Of a DNA stretch of 7,241 nucleotides, positions 1-6,380 are shown piece by piece. This stretch comes from an uncultured Oxalobacteraceae bacterium. Its GTDB lineage: Bacteria > Pseudomonadota > Gammaproteobacteria > Burkholderiales > Burkholderiaceae_D. The position numbers were made by a program, and so were the translations under genes. Each line of letters begins with the position of its first letter. Positions within the stretch are counted from its first letter, which is position 1. The stretch lies in assembly GCA_937996605.1 (NCBI GenBank), contig CALKVB010000500.1, positions 1 through 7,241 of the forward strand, written 5' to 3'. The notes under the pieces were generated by a model. That model was not told the DNA's origin. It did not search any database and saw only the letters and a program-made list of their open reading frames with translations.

Positions 1-50
1 ATTTATACATTCAAGAGGATATTTGCCTAATCAGACAATACATAAAATAG

Positions 51-68
51 TTGGGCCCAGAGACCCAA
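51..68 (-). terminator. Possible weak terminator hairpin downstream of glnS
   Basis: Read on the minus strand, a 5-bp stem TTGGG/CCCAA with an 8-base loop lies 18 bases past the glnS stop codon and is followed by CTATTTTATG. The stem is short and the T-run is interrupted, so this is only a candidate for intrinsic termination of glnS. Nothing else was recognised in bases 1-86. Confidence 0.3.
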
Positions 69-86
69 TCAAAGAATGTGACGAAG

Positions 87-1838
87 TTACTTCCCCCACG
101 AATCCTTCAAAGTAGTAACCCGATTAAACACCGGCTTACCCAAAACAGAATCCACACGATCCGCCACAAAATACCCATGGCGTTCAAACTGCAAACGCGT
201 ATCTGGCTCCACGTTGACCATGCCTGGTTCCACATAAGCACGAATCGTTTCTAACGATGACGGATTCAACAAAGCCATAAAGTCTTTGCCGCCTGCATCT
301 GGGTTTGCGTCGGTGAACAAGCGGTCGTACAAGCGGACTTCGACTTCTAAGGAGTCAGACACGCTGACCCAGTGGATGTTGCCTTTGACTTTGTAATTGG
401 CGCTGCCTTCTGTGCCGGATTTACTGTCGGGGAAGTAGTTGCAGTGGACCGCAACCACATTGCCATTTTCATCTTTGTCGCAGCCAGTGCATTCGACCAC
501 GTAGCCGTAACGCAAGCGCACTTTGTTGCCTGGGAAGAGGCGGAAGTAGCCTTTTGTTGGTTCCTCCATGAAGTCTTCTTGTTCTATCCACAGTTCTTTG
601 CTGATCGTGAATTCACGGTTGCCGAGCTCTGGGTGGTGTGGATGGATAGGTGCGGTACAAGCTACTGCTTCACCTTCTGGGAAGTTGTCGATGATCAGTT
701 TGAGTGGACGCAAGACGGCCGTGGCGCGTGGTGCTTTCGGGTCGAGGTCGTCACGCAATGCGCCTTCTAATGTGCTGTAGTCGATCCAGCCGTCGGACTT
801 AGAAACACCGATGCGGTCGCAGAAGAGTTGAATCGCTTCGGGTGTGTAGCCGCGACGACGGATACCGACGATGGTCGGCATGCGTGGGTCGTCCCAACCG
901 CTGACGATGTTTTGTTCGACGAGTTGGCGCAGCTTACGTTTGGACGTGACGACGTAGGTCAAATTCAAACGCGCGAATTCGTATTGTTGTGGCACCGGTT
1001 GTTTGAAGAAACCACCTTCGGCGGCACGGGCGATGATCCAGTCGTAGAACGGACGGTGATCTTGGAATTCCAAAGTACAAATCGAGTGCGTGATGTTTTC
1101 AATCGCGTCTTCGAGTGGATGCGCGTAATCATACATCGGGTAGATGCACCATTTGTCGCCAGTATTGTGGTGATGCGCATGACGAATACGATAGATCGCT
1201 GGGTCGCGCATGTTCATGTTTGGTGATGCCATGTCGATCTTGGCGCGCAAGATGTGGGCGCCATCGGCAAATTCACCAGCCTTCATGCGGCGGAATAAAT
1301 CTAAAGATTCAGCTGCTGGACGATCGCGGAAAGGCGAGTTCACACCCGGCTTGGAGAAGTCACCACGATTCGCGGCCATGTCTTCAGCGCTTTGGCTATC
1401 GACATAGGCGTGCCCCGCTTCGATTAAGTATTCGGCGATCGCGTAGAAGGTGTCGAAGTAGTTGCTGGCGTAGTAGAGGTGGCTGCCGCCAGTGTAGGTT
1501 TCGCCAGCCTTCTCGCCATAGTTCCAATCGAAGCCCAACCATTTGACACTGTCCATGATGGTGTCGACGTATTCTTGATCTTCTTTTTCTGGGTTGGTGT
1601 CGTCGAAACGCAAGTGGCAGCGACCTTGGTAGTCACGCGCTAAACCGAAGTTTAAACAAATCGATTTGGCATGACCGATGTGCAAATAGCCATTCGGTTC
1701 AGGCGGAAAACGCGTGATCACATTGGGCAAGCCGTCGCGCGTGTATTTGCCGTCGGCCAGATCGCGGTCGATGATGCCGCGCAAAAAGTTGGAAATGACA
1801 GGAGCTTCTGCGTTTTTGTTGTTAGGTTTATTACTCAT
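87..1838 (-). CDS. glnS: Glutaminyl-tRNA synthetase (GlnRS)
   Basis: This cytosolic class I aminoacyl-tRNA synthetase joins glutamine to tRNA-Gln with ATP. The 583-residue protein is complete. The Rossmann-fold catalytic half carries FPPEPNGYLHIGHAKS, with the HIGH signature at residues 53-56, and RFDDTNPEKE near residues 78-87. The second class I signature (KMSKS-equivalent) is VVTSKRKL at 296-303, where many relatives have MSK or LSK. The C-terminal part, from about residue 375, matches the beta-barrel anticodon-binding domains of GlnRS (for example the NREFTISKELW and KGYFRLFPGNKVRLR stretches). HIGH sits about 13 residues later than in the E. coli enzyme, reflecting a short hydrophilic N-terminal extension. 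The ATG at 1838 is preceded by only a weak AAAGAA purine stretch. The gene stands alone beyond a repeat-filled spacer and shows no sign of damage. GluRS is excluded by the GlnRS-type N-terminus (ISNFLRGIIDRDL) and the two-barrel C-terminus. Confidence 0.98.
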   Translation of the reverse strand: MSNKPNNKNAEAPVISNFLRGIIDRDLADGKYTRDGLPNVITRFPPEPNGYLHIGHAKSICLNFGLARDYQGRCHLRFDDTNPEKEDQEYVDTIMDSVKWLGFDWNYGEKAGETYTGGSHLYYASNYFDTFYAIAEYLIEAGHAYVDSQSAEDMAANRGDFSKPGVNSPFRDRPAAESLDLFRRMKAGEFADGAHILRAKIDMASPNMNMRDPAIYRIRHAHHHNTGDKWCIYPMYDYAHPLEDAIENITHSICTLEFQDHRPFYDWIIARAAEGGFFKQPVPQQYEFARLNLTYVVTSKRKLRQLVEQNIVSGWDDPRMPTIVGIRRRGYTPEAIQLFCDRIGVSKSDGWIDYSTLEGALRDDLDPKAPRATAVLRPLKLIIDNFPEGEAVACTAPIHPHHPELGNREFTISKELWIEQEDFMEEPTKGYFRLFPGNKVRLRYGYVVECTGCDKDENGNVVAVHCNYFPDSKSGTEGSANYKVKGNIHWVSVSDSLEVEVRLYDRLFTDANPDAGGKDFMALLNPSSLETIRAYVEPGMVNVEPDTRLQFERHGYFVADRVDSVLGKPVFNRVTTLKDSWGK

Positions 1839-1960
1839 TGCGGAATTCTTTGTAAAAGGATTTTAAATACTTGATTGGCAAGCATTTTACCGCAGGGCAA
1901 AGGGTTTATGGCATTCACCAGCGACTATGAACAGGGCTTTTGAGGAAAACGTCGGTTTTT

Positions 1961-2019
1961 GGGGGGATTTGTCGGGGAAATGTGGGGTGTTGGTGGTGGG
2001 GTTTCGTAGGTGGTTGGGG
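1961..2019 (+). other. G-run tract, possible G-quadruplex former
   Basis: The plus strand carries five runs of at least four G: 1961-1966, 1974-1977, 1984-1987, 1998-2001 and 2016-2019, with intervening lengths of 7, 6, 10 and 14 bases. The surrounding 90 bases are nearly free of C. The first two spacers fit standard quadruplex loops; the third is longer but contains GG pairs. The tract lies 120-180 bp upstream of the glnS start, with the G-rich strand as the template strand for glnS-direction transcription. Folding is inferred, not shown. Confidence 0.4.
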
Positions 2020-2030
2020 TGTTTTTGCTT

Positions 2031-2056
2031 GTCATTCCCGCGTGAGCGGGAATCTA
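2031..2056 (+). repeat. dRS3-like hairpin repeat, copy 1
   Basis: ATTCCC-N8-GGGAAT at 2034-2053, extended to a perfect 8-bp stem ATTCCCGC/GCGGGAAT with loop GTGA. It is flanked by GTC on the left and CTA on the right. The pattern matches the consensus of dRS3 elements known from Neisseria and similar short dispersed repeats in other proteobacteria. Confidence 0.85.
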
Positions 2057-2096
2057 GTGGCGTTTGTTTCTGATGCTCAAGTTGCAAAGACACTGG

Positions 2097-2196
2097 GCTC
2101 CTGCCTTCGCAGGAGCGACGGTGGGGCGTCAATTTACCTGTTCCGACTGCGCTAATTTGTGGTGCACTCTGAACATCTCTAGGCATTGTCATTCCC
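2097..2196 (+). repeat. 100-bp direct repeat, copy 1
   Basis: This unit aligns without gaps to 2430-2529, with 7 mismatches in 100 positions by direct comparison. It begins with a perfect hairpin (GCTCCTGC-CTTC-GCAGGAGC, 2097-2116) and ends in the left arm of dRS3-like copy 2. The middle part includes CAATTTACCTGTTCCGA and GAACATCTCTAGGCATT, both identical in the two copies. Confidence 0.9.
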
Positions 2197-2213
2197 ACGT
2201 GGGCGGGAATCCA
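2188..2213 (+). repeat. dRS3-like hairpin repeat, copy 2
   Basis: ATTCCC at 2191-2196 and GGGAAT at 2205-2210 are separated by ACGTGGGC. The outer flanks GTC and CCA put it in the same orientation as copies 1 and 4. It is continuous with the end of the first 100-bp unit. Confidence 0.85.
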
Positions 2214-2245
2214 TTGACTCGAAGTTCGAAGGAAATGATTGAAAG

Positions 2246-2271
2246 TGGATTCCCGCTTTCGCGGGAATGAC
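2246..2271 (-). repeat. dRS3-like hairpin repeat, copy 3, inverted
   Basis: TGG-ATTCCC-GCTTTCGC-GGGAAT-GAC is the reverse complement of the GTC...CCA orientation of copies 1, 2 and 4. The stem ATTCCCGC/GCGGGAAT is perfect with loop TTTC. Together with copy 2 it forms a head-to-head pair enclosing 32 bp (2214-2245), so a larger cruciform could also form. Confidence 0.85.
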
Positions 2272-2357
2272 GAGTGTGGTGGTGGGTGAATAAGAGACCA
2301 TCTTTGCCCATGCACCTTAATTCACTTAACGGTTTGTCAGCGGAATTGCCTTATTAT

Positions 2358-2385
2358 TCCCTTCTTTCTCAGGTCGGAGAAGGGA
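2358..2385. repeat. 8-bp inverted repeat
   Basis: TCCCTTCT (2358-2365) and AGAAGGGA (2378-2385) are perfect inverse complements around a 12-base loop. No T-run follows on either strand, so it does not look like an intrinsic terminator. It probably belongs to another dispersed repeat family. Confidence 0.6.
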
Positions 2386-2429
2386 CTTGAGCTCCGTTAC
2401 CATGAGTTTTTTGGTTGAAGTGACGTTGC

Positions 2430-2529
2430 GCTCCTGCCTTCGCAGGGGCGACGGTGGGGTGTCAATTTACCTGTTCCGATGACGCTAATTTGCGGTGCAT
2501 TCTGAACATCTCTAGGCATTGTCATTCCC
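2430..2529 (+). repeat. 100-bp direct repeat, copy 2
   Basis: This is the second copy of the unit at 2097-2196, 333 bp away, in the same orientation and with no gaps. Its leading hairpin (2430-2449) has GCAGGGGC as right arm. That turns one T-A pair into T-G, which still pairs in plus-strand RNA but not in minus-strand RNA. It runs directly into dRS3-like copy 4. Confidence 0.9.
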
Positions 2530-2546
2530 GCGTAGGCTGGAATCCA
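2521..2546 (+). repeat. dRS3-like hairpin repeat, copy 4, degenerate
   Basis: GTC-ATTCCC-GCGTAGGC-TGGAAT-CCA has one base off the consensus (TGGAAT for GGGAAT), leaving a stem with one mismatch around loop GTAG. The following GGCGTTTGTTT also follows copy 1 at 2060-2070, so the shared sequence extends beyond the hairpin. Confidence 0.75.
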
Positions 2547-2585
2547 GCGGCGTTTGTTTGACTTGGTTGGAGCTTGAGATGCTGC

Positions 2586-2605
2586 GCTCCTACCTTCGTA
2601 GTAGA
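2586..2605 (+). repeat. Third, degenerate copy of the GCTCCTGC-type hairpin
   Basis: GCTCCTAC-CTTC-GTAGTAGA keeps the CTTC loop and six of eight stem pairs. Relative to 2097-2116, one G-C pair has become A-T by matching changes on both arms, while two outer pairs are lost. It lies 62 bp after dRS3-like copy 4, close to the 63-bp spacing between dRS3-like copy 1 and the first hairpin. It sits just past the stop of the secreted-protein gene. Confidence 0.65.
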
Positions 2606-2627
2606 TACTTCCGAATAGCAACGAGAT

Positions 2628-3200
2628 TTACTTCGGTGCCTCTATACAGCTGTCGTGCATGCAGGCACCTGGGCGGTTTGCGCCTATTTTGACTGCCGCA
2701 GCCCATAGTTTTTTATTTTTGCTGTCGGCAAACCGTGCGCAGACGAGGATGAGTTTTTCTTGATCGTTGTCCCACACGTATTCTTTGTAGGCGAGACCTT
2801 CTTCGCTGTTGTCGAATGGGCCGTAGGGTTTGCCGTGGCGTTTGTTGAGTTCAGCCAAGATCGGTTCACAGCGCGGGTTTTGATTAAATGGGTTGCGATA
2901 GTAGCTGTCTGGCTTGTTGGGGTCACGTGCCATTTCAAAAATCATTTGTGCGACATGTGGTTTTGTGTTGTGCATAAAGATGACGCCAGAGGTGACGCCA
3001 TCTTGAATATCTTCTTTGGCGATACGCACATAAGTGCTGTTTTGATTCACTTCCACTGTGGAATGTGGAAAAGATCGTTTTAATTGATCGGTGCTGCTGT
3101 TGAGAGTGAATCCGCCAAAAGAAAATTGTTGTGTTTGGGCCGCCGCGGTGAATGCAATGAAGGTGATGGCGACAGCGCATAAGAAGAAAATACGTTTCAT
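2628..3200 (-). CDS. Secreted four-cysteine protein of unknown function, paralog A
   Basis: This is a 190-residue protein that I cannot assign to a named family. The start at 3200 opens a classical signal peptide: MKR, a hydrophobic core to about residue 18, and a likely cut after AAA at 19-21. It is preceded by AAGAG seven bases away (3208-3212). A longer reading to 3260 would put 20 polar residues before the signal peptide and lacks a ribosome site. The mature part opens with FSFGGF (26-31), then has a FPHS element, YYRNPFNQNPRCE (100-112), EEGLAYKEYVW (133-143) and DQEKLILVCAR (146-156). The mature protein has four cysteines (111, 154, 180, 185), which suggests disulfides in the periplasm or outside the cell. 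It is a tandem paralog of the gene 162 bp upstream, with nearly half of about 165 aligned residues identical by eye. No clear promoter or terminator was found. Confidence 0.88.
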   Translation of the reverse strand: MKRIFFLCAVAITFIAFTAAAQTQQFSFGGFTLNSSTDQLKRSFPHSTVEVNQNSTYVRIAKEDIQDGVTSGVIFMHNTKPHVAQMIFEMARDPNKPDSYYRNPFNQNPRCEPILAELNKRHGKPYGPFDNSEEGLAYKEYVWDNDQEKLILVCARFADSKNKKLWAAAVKIGANRPGACMHDSCIEAPK

Positions 3201-3362
3201 ATCTTTGCTCTTTTTAATTACAAAATCGGTGAATTCTATTGTAGGCCGTTGCCCGCTCATATTTAGCTCAGCAGAAAAGTGAATCTGCGCGAGTTTAGTC
3301 TTTTCGTCAAACTATTTGCGGTTCGTCGAATCTGGCGGCTGAATCGATACGATGGTGGTGCA

Positions 3363-3989
3363 TTAGGGAAGCGGGTCGATACAGGCTCTACGCTTACAGC
3401 CTGAACCTGGTGGGTTCCGGCTAATCTGAACCGCTCGAGCAAAAGTCTTTTTGCTTTTATTTGCAATATATCTCGCGCAAAAAAGAACCAGCTTTTCTTG
3501 ATCGGTCTCCCACAGATAGTGCTTGTAAATCAAACCTTCCTCTCCCCCGTCTTCAGGAAGGATCGGAGCGCCGTATCGTTTGATGAGAGGGTTGAGCACC
3601 GTTTCGCATCGTGGGTGTTGGTTAAATTCATTGCGATAATAATCGGCATCCTTTTTTGGATCGATGTCGTACGAGAAGTGCAGTTGAGCGAAATCAGCTT
3701 GATTTTTATGTTTGAAGATAGAGCCATAGGTGACAAGATCTTTTCTATCCTGTGGTGCGATCGTAAAGCTGTCGCTGTAATCACTATGCTGAATCACTGA
3801 GTTCGGAAAGGCTTTCTTTTGATCTGCCTCACTCATCATCAATTGGAAGCCACCGAAACTAAAGCTTTGTGATTTTGCAGGTCTCGGAGTTTGCGGCGGT
3901 GTCTGTGTTTGCGCTTTGGTTGATGTTTGGGCACGGGATGGAACACATAGCGCTAGGTACATGAAGAGTATCAAGAAAATTATTCGCAT
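3363..3989 (-). CDS. Secreted four-cysteine protein of unknown function, paralog B
   Basis: This 208-residue relative of the next gene downstream also has no function I can name. An N-terminal signal peptide (MRIIFLILFMYLALCVPSRA) with a likely cut after A20 is followed by a T/Q/P-rich linker of about 20 residues that paralog A lacks. Then come FSFGGF (43-48), YYRNEFNQHPRCE (117-129), EEGLIYKHYLW (150-160) and DQEKLVLFCAR (163-173). Mature cysteines 128, 171, 198 and 203 match those of paralog A at spacings of 43, 27 and 5 (43, 26 and 5 in A). The ATG at 3989 lacks a strong ribosome site but is the only start that gives the full signal peptide. The gene lies 67 bp after the MBL-fold gene on the same strand and may be cotranscribed with it. 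The paralog relation is seen directly; the role is unknown. Confidence 0.87.
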   Translation of the reverse strand: MRIIFLILFMYLALCVPSRAQTSTKAQTQTPPQTPRPAKSQSFSFGGFQLMMSEADQKKAFPNSVIQHSDYSDSFTIAPQDRKDLVTYGSIFKHKNQADFAQLHFSYDIDPKKDADYYRNEFNQHPRCETVLNPLIKRYGAPILPEDGGEEGLIYKHYLWETDQEKLVLFCARYIANKSKKTFARAVQISRNPPGSGCKRRACIDPLP

Positions 3990-4056
3990 GCTAGGAGCTC
4001 GCTCAGAGTTTGTGGTTTCAGTTTGTGTTTAATCGAGGTTCTAAATTACGCATTTT

Positions 4057-5418
4057 TCAATGTTGTGTTGTACGCAGTAATTGCACAGTTTGGTTTAGTT
4101 CTTGGATTGTTCCGACGCGCCCATGCACACTCACAATACGTTCAGGCTGAATCGCCAATTGCGTGATTTTTTCTTGTAGTTCACGATTTACAGGAAACCC
4201 AACTGGAGCAGGTCCGACTTCGGGCATCATGAAAAAGTCGCCTTGAAATAGAGTATTTGACTGAGCGTCGTAGGCGATCAGCATATCAGAGGCGTGCGAG
4301 CTCGGCGCGGGGATGATACGTATAATACGGCCGCCGAGATCGATATTTTGTTCGATGCTCAACTCGGTGCTGATTGCATTGAGTTTGTCACCGAGTTGGC
4401 GTTGGATGGCTTGTTTAGCGTCTTTACCTACCCAAATTTTGGTCGTTTCTTGAGCCAATTGGGAGCCACCGCCAATATGGTCGCGGTGCGTATGTGAGAA
4501 AACTATATGTGAGATCGCTTTATTCGGCGCGGTTGTTTCAATTAGTTTCTTAATTTGTGCGATTTCGTTCGGAAAAAAAGGTACATCAAACACGGCGATA
4601 CTTTGTTCACCGACGACAAAATGCATGTGATAGCCCGATGCAGAGCCATTGATGCGAAACACGCCAGCGGCGAGATTTTCTACACGCAATGGGCCTATTG
4701 GCGTTTTATCTTGGTAACCGTTTGGAGCTTGAAATTCGAGCGCTTGATTGTCGTTGAACCTGTTCAGTTTGACTGTATCCCATTGCGCCAGCAATTTATC
4801 TCCGAGATTGACGCTTAGCATCGGTGATGTTGTTCCGTTCTGGCCGGATGTTTGTCCGTGGTAGTAATAGCTGAAGGTGCTGCTTCGTGCGCTGACCACG
4901 GTTTGAGTTTGCTTATCAATCACCATGGTGGCAGCGCGCCCCGCTTGGTCGGTGAAACTTTCAAACTGATATTTTGCTTGCCATTCGTTTGGCGTATCGA
5001 TCGCTTTCAGATCTTTGGCACTACTCAGTAAAAGTTGTGGATCGAGGAAGAATGCTTCGGCGCGAATCTCGCTCGCAGTTTTGGCGTCAAGTTGATCGAT
5101 TTCAGTGCCCGTACGCCAGCCCAGCATGTCGTACGCACGTGCTCCTTGAGCATTGCCTATAGTCAGAAAACGAAATTCGATACCACCCGGATATAGCGTG
5201 CTTGATATTTGCTTGAATTGATTATTAGACCCTAATTTGATTTGATAACTAGAGGGCACAGTGAGCACACTTTGCTGAGGGCTGGCTGCTTGGTGGGGCG
5301 CAAAACGTTGTCCTTGTAATTGAATGTCTATATTCTGTGCTTGGCTCGTGCAAGTGATGGCGAAAGTAATGGTGGAGAAAACGAATTTTTCCAATAAAGA
5401 TTTTATAGTTTGATTCAT
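4057..5418 (-). CDS. Exported metallo-beta-lactamase-fold hydrolase
   Basis: This 453-residue protein has a C-terminal MBL-fold domain and is probably periplasmic. The start at 5418 gives a signal peptide (MNQTIKSLLEKF, hydrophobic core, SQA cleavage at residues 25-27). An in-frame upstream TTG at 5466 would add 16 residues ahead of it and is less likely. Residues about 30-235 form an N-terminal domain with alternating beta-like segments that I cannot assign confidently; parts such as AATMVIDKQTQTVVSARS recall LolA-like half-barrels. The MBL domain runs from about 245. All metal-ligand positions are present: HTHRDH at 309-314, H375 in PSSHASD, D394 in QGDFF and H432 in SVHGR, so a dinuclear metal site is expected. 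Substrate is unknown; this superfamily includes lactonases, thioesterases, beta-lactamases and phosphodiesterases, and the sequence does not decide between them. It begins 69 bp after the response regulator gene, so it could be in its operon or regulon. Confidence 0.9.
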   Translation of the reverse strand: MNQTIKSLLEKFVFSTITFAITCTSQAQNIDIQLQGQRFAPHQAASPQQSVLTVPSSYQIKLGSNNQFKQISSTLYPGGIEFRFLTIGNAQGARAYDMLGWRTGTEIDQLDAKTASEIRAEAFFLDPQLLLSSAKDLKAIDTPNEWQAKYQFESFTDQAGRAATMVIDKQTQTVVSARSSTFSYYYHGQTSGQNGTTSPMLSVNLGDKLLAQWDTVKLNRFNDNQALEFQAPNGYQDKTPIGPLRVENLAAGVFRINGSASGYHMHFVVGEQSIAVFDVPFFPNEIAQIKKLIETTAPNKAISHIVFSHTHRDHIGGGSQLAQETTKIWVGKDAKQAIQRQLGDKLNAISTELSIEQNIDLGGRIIRIIPAPSSHASDMLIAYDAQSNTLFQGDFFMMPEVGPAPVGFPVNRELQEKITQLAIQPERIVSVHGRVGTIQELNQTVQLLRTTQH

Positions 5419-5487
5419 GAGACGATAGTGTAAGGCGGGTGAAAAAATGGAATGAGGGGAGAGCAATTAAAGTAAAACATAAAAAAC

Positions 5488-6351
5488 TTAAGCAGAAAAT
5501 TGGGCGCGAACCGCATCGATATAGCGTTCACTGACAGGTACTTCACCGCCACCAAATAAGGCTAATTGATATACACCGTCGCCAGCCACACGCACTTGTT
5601 GCATTTGTTGAATTCGTACCATGGCAGTACGATGAACCCGCATAAAATCTTTCGGGTTAAGACGTTTTTCTAATTCACTTAAGGTAATGCGATGCAAGAC
5701 CACGCGTTGTGGCAGATGCAGTTCTACGTAATTGCTAGCGCTACTAATCCACAATACATCACGTAATTTGACACATTCCATTTCGCCCACCGAGCGTACG
5801 ATTACTTGTTCGAGATATTGCGGTGCTGTAGAGGGCGAAGTTTGATTTGTCGCGACATTCTGATCTTGCTGTGTGGTGATAAATTCACTTAGCGCTGCGC
5901 GATAACCATTTCTTTGCGTGAGCATTTCACATGCGCGATCTATTGCCTCGTTAAAGCGACGCGAATTGAAGGGCTTAAGCAAATAGTCAAGTGCATGAAC
6001 CTCGAACGCGTCGACCGCATGACTGTTATACGCGGTAACAAAAATGATTAATGGTGGATGTTCCATAGCACTAATGCTACGGGCCAAGCTAATGCCATTT
6101 TCTTTCGGCATTTGAATATCGAGAAAAACCACATCAACTTGGTTTTGCATTAAATAATCACGCGCGCTACCCGCATTACTAAACTCGGCTTGCACTTGCC
6201 ACGATTGCTCTTTACTGAGTTTGCCAAGCGCGTAGCGTAAGGCGATGCGTCCCGGTTCTTCATCATCGACGATGATGGCACTGACATGGCGGATGCGATC
6301 GATACTATCGGCGCTGGCAATGGTATCGGTGGCGGATGGCGGGGTTTGCAT
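5488..6351 (-). CDS. LytTR-family response regulator (AlgR/LytR type)
   Basis: This 287-residue cytosolic transcription regulator is probably phosphorylated by the kinase encoded just upstream. After about 22 polar residues the receiver domain starts at VSAIIVDDEEPGR (acidic D29, D30), with phospho-acceptor D78 in FLDIQMP, T106 in FVTAY and K126 in LLKPF. All key receiver residues are intact. A Q/T/S-rich linker (about 158-178) leads to a LytTR DNA-binding domain from about 182 to the end. Its typical features are VKLRDVLWISSASNYVELHL, the central FMRVHRTAMVR and a closing VPVSERY. LytTR proteins bind short direct repeats upstream of targets. The ATG at 6351 has no strong ribosome site, but no better start is in frame. 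The kinase-regulator order on one strand with a 51-bp gap supports a shared operon. The downstream MBL-fold and secreted-protein genes are the nearest candidate targets, by position only. Confidence 0.95.
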   Translation of the reverse strand: MQTPPSATDTIASADSIDRIRHVSAIIVDDEEPGRIALRYALGKLSKEQSWQVQAEFSNAGSARDYLMQNQVDVVFLDIQMPKENGISLARSISAMEHPPLIIFVTAYNSHAVDAFEVHALDYLLKPFNSRRFNEAIDRACEMLTQRNGYRAALSEFITTQQDQNVATNQTSPSTAPQYLEQVIVRSVGEMECVKLRDVLWISSASNYVELHLPQRVVLHRITLSELEKRLNPKDFMRVHRTAMVRIQQMQQVRVAGDGVYQLALFGGGEVPVSERYIDAVRAQFSA

Positions 6352-6380
6352 ACGTATGAAAGTCTAAAAGCTGTAAATTC

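Larger units (their letters stand above)
1839..2627. repeat. Gene-free, repeat-packed spacer between glnS and the secreted-protein gene
   Basis: This 789-bp stretch holds no credible gene. It contains a G-run tract (1961-2019), four dRS3-like ATTCCC/GGGAAT hairpins, three copies of a GCTCCTGC-type hairpin, one extra 8-bp inverted repeat, and two copies of a 100-bp unit. The two hairpin types alternate: dRS3-like at 2034, GCTCC hairpin at 2097, dRS3-like at 2191 and an inverted one at 2249; then GCTCC hairpin at 2430, dRS3-like at 2524, GCTCC hairpin at 2586. The last hairpin starts 22 bp past the stop of the neighbouring gene. The bases just upstream of glnS (1839-1900) must hold its promoter unless it is transcribed from further away, but I see no convincing -35/-10 pair there. 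Confidence 0.85.

Noticed and set aside
372..1546. Several plus-strand frames of 130-143 codons inside glnS
   Set aside because: They lie wholly opposite a complete, well-conserved glnS, and their translations have no recognisable motif.
1887..2315. Open reading frame of 142 codons on the minus strand across the repeats
   Set aside because: Its translation consists of strings typical of translated dRS3-like repeats (SFPRKRES, DSRSRGND, WIPAHVGMT) and the 100-bp unit. It has no domain and no ribosome site, and is a known type of false gene.
2031..2605. CRISPR array
   Set aside because: The repeats are palindromic, of two kinds and in mixed orientation, and their spacers are themselves related and of unequal length. 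There are no cas genes.
2397..2621. Open reading frame of 74 codons on the minus strand
   Set aside because: It repeats the same peptide pattern as the 1887-2315 frame (WIPAYAGMT, MPRDVQ, GTGKLTPHRR) only because both cover copies of the 100-bp unit. The nucleotide changes show no preference for silent sites.
3238..3243. TACAAT -10 box on the minus strand upstream of paralog A
   Set aside because: No acceptable -35 sequence lies 16-18 bp upstream, so a promoter cannot be supported.
3201..3260. Upstream ATG giving paralog A 20 more residues
   Set aside because: The extra residues are polar, precede the signal peptide, and lack a ribosome site, while the ATG at 3200 has AAGAG at a good distance.
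5464..5466. TTG start for the MBL-fold gene
   Set aside because: It would place 16 extra residues before a clear signal peptide and has no ribosome site; the ATG at 5418 starts the signal peptide directly.
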